From: Prevotellaceae bacterium
GTDB lineage: Bacteria > Bacteroidota > Bacteroidia > Bacteroidales > UBA932
Direction: 5' to 3'
Assembly: GCA_031268055.1 (NCBI GenBank)
Contig: JAIRXY010000083.1
Coordinates: forward strand, 1-6,125
Length of the DNA stretch: 6,125 nucleotides
Shown one piece after another: positions 4,820 through 6,125 of the stretch. Numbering within the stretch: position 1 is the stretch's first letter; each line of letters opens with the position of its first letter. The notes beneath the pieces were generated by a model, which had not been told where the DNA came from, did no database searches, and worked only from the letters and a program-made list of their open reading frames with translations. A program made the position numbers and the translations under genes.

Positions 4820-6125
4820 ATGACAAAAGAAGAATTGTACATTGAAGACAGCAGCGGCGCGCTGCAAATTGTTGACCTGCCCAAAGGACAGGTGGCCATC
4901 AACTTCCAGCAAATTAACCTGCTGAAGCTGGAATCTTTCTACAGCAACTATTCGCAGGCCATTAAGCTGCCTAAGACCAGCCACAACAGCAGGGTGTTTG
5001 GGTATTCAGACGTATTTGATATTGATTCGGCCTTTCCAAGCAAGAAAAGCAGGTGCCGGTACTACGTGAACGGCGTAGACGTGTTAGGCCGCGCGGCAAT
5101 TTTTGTCCTCAGCAGCATTTCGGAAAGCTTTGAGGGTAGCATCATCATGGAGACGGTAGATATATTTGCGCTGATGAGCGATACCAAGGTTGCCGATATG
5201 GATTTTGGGCTTAGCCTCGCAAGGAGTACCAACTCAATTGCCGTACAAGATAGCTACGATTGGTACAAGTACGCCTTTGCCGCTTTTGACCTGCACCTGC
5301 CTAATTTTCAGGAGCACATGACCATACAGTACATGCTTCCCTTTTTGAGGCTAAGCAGCGTAGTGGGGCTGATGGTTAGCAAATTCGGCTACACCCTAAG
5401 GTATGAGGGCGGCAAGGATTACTACTTTCCCATCAGCCCCAAGCGAAAGCAGCATAAAGATGCGAATGGTGATGAGAGAAATCCCGAGTACAGCTGGTCG
5501 CTCACGCGGAGAATAAAAACCGTTGGAAGTGATTCCTATGGGTGGGAAGTAGCGGTTAACCTGCCGAATAGCCTTGAAAATAGCCTAAAGTGTTTATATA
5601 CGGGTAGCACCTTTGATAGTGGATACATTTACGTCTATGACGATACCTACTACAGCTACAAATACTACGAGCATGGGCTGTATCTTACCATTAAATTGGA
5701 CGTTCCGGCAAAGGTAAAAGTAAACATGAAGCTTGTGGCAACGGGCTTCTCTTACACCAACGGAGACCAATACTGCCGGCAGCCCCATATTGCAATAGCA
5801 AAAAAAAGCAACGTTGCCAGCGGTGGAATTTTTTCCTATGAGAGTCTGCTCAACTCCAGCATTGACGTAATCACAGCAGCGCCAAGCGCCAACAATGTTA
5901 CGCTAACTATTGAAGCAACCCGCGAGTTTGAGGTAGAGCGCAACGAAGAATACGTCATATTCGCCGTAACGCCAATACAGAGATACGGTAACTATGCTAA
6001 TAAGTCCGGCATTCCGGCCGTATTCGAGGGTACGGTACAAATCTTACCATCGTTTGATGAGGACGAGGCCTCGGCAGGGGAGCAGATAGCCGTAGAAAAG
6101 AGCATGCCGTTTGACGCGTGCTCCG
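4820..6125 (+). CDS. Large putative tail/baseplate protein, 3' end beyond the window
   Basis: Partial gene: 435 codons plus one base are open from ATG 4820 to the right edge without a stop. It begins 20 bases after the previous stop, with no clear Shine-Dalgarno site. The N-terminal region matches the pattern of a large structural protein widespread in Bacteroidota phages: a short strand LYIED (6-10), a segment VAINFQQINLLKLESFYSNY (25-44), the hallmark IKLPKT (48-53), then YYVNGVDVLGRA (81-92) and SISESFE (99-105). The region after about residue 215 is rich in Tyr, Ser and Asn and looks beta-stranded, as in tail tip or receptor-contact domains. Base composition drops there: 44% GC by hand count over 5581-5880, against 63% over 4201-4320. 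The family is usually much longer than the part seen, so most of the protein lies outside. Baseplate or tail-tip role is inferred from relatives and from pairing with the preceding gene. Confidence 0.88.
   Translation, partial: MTKEELYIEDSSGALQIVDLPKGQVAINFQQINLLKLESFYSNYSQAIKLPKTSHNSRVFGYSDVFDIDSAFPSKKSRCRYYVNGVDVLGRAAIFVLSSISESFEGSIIMETVDIFALMSDTKVADMDFGLSLARSTNSIAVQDSYDWYKYAFAAFDLHLPNFQEHMTIQYMLPFLRLSSVVGLMVSKFGYTLRYEGGKDYYFPISPKRKQHKDANGDERNPEYSWSLTRRIKTVGSDSYGWEVAVNLPNSLENSLKCLYTGSTFDSGYIYVYDDTYYSYKYYEHGLYLTIKLDVPAKVKVNMKLVATGFSYTNGDQYCRQPHIAIAKKSNVASGGIFSYESLLNSSIDVITAAPSANNVTLTIEATREFEVERNEEYVIFAVTPIQRYGNYANKSGIPAVFEGTVQILPSFDEDEASAGEQIAVEKSMPFDACS

Noticed and set aside
1..6125. tRNA genes, CRISPR arrays, insertion sequences, attachment sites, intrinsic terminators
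   Set aside because: No cloverleaf, regularly spaced repeats, transposase, terminal inverted repeats, integrase or stem followed by a T-run were seen on reading both strands.

Overview
The window is a stretch of a tailed double-stranded DNA bacteriophage or prophage. Eight genes all lie on the + strand with little space between them. The host is most likely a Bacteroidota (Bacteroidales-like) bacterium. That rests on family resemblance of the last two genes to structural proteins common in Bacteroides-type phages and prophages, on the scarcity of Shine-Dalgarno sites with one A-rich exception, and on a fairly GC-rich base composition (63% by hand count over 4201-4320). The host call is inference; no host gene, integrase or attachment site is in the window.

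Layout: (1) 10-1903 holds the DNA packaging pair, a small terminase subunit with a very basic N-terminal arm overlapped by a large terminase subunit with intact ATPase and nuclease motifs. (2) 1904-2004 is the only sizeable non-coding gap (101 bp); it holds a GC-rich hairpin and then the one convincing ribosome binding site. (3) 2005-3697 holds four small genes with tight or overlapping junctions: two unassigned proteins (141 and 101 aa), a mainly helical 163-aa protein, and a 158-aa protein resembling HK97-gp10-type neck/tail-completion proteins. (4) 3702-6125 holds a 365-aa putative tail structural protein and the first 435 codons of a larger putative tail/baseplate protein that runs off the right edge.

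The best candidate for something not described before is at the third/fourth small-gene junction. A heptamer A AAA AAC at 3203-3209 sits in the right phase for -1 ribosomal frameshifting, inside the short region where both frames are open. Slippage there would join the 163-aa and 158-aa proteins into one product of 316 aa. The geometry is that of the frameshifted tail assembly chaperones (lambda G/GT) of long-tailed phages, although the downstream partner here does not look like gpT. It is a prediction from sequence only.

Portal, protease and major capsid genes, which usually follow the terminase in siphophages, do not lie between the terminase and the tail-type genes. The module order is therefore unusual, or the head genes lie outside the window.
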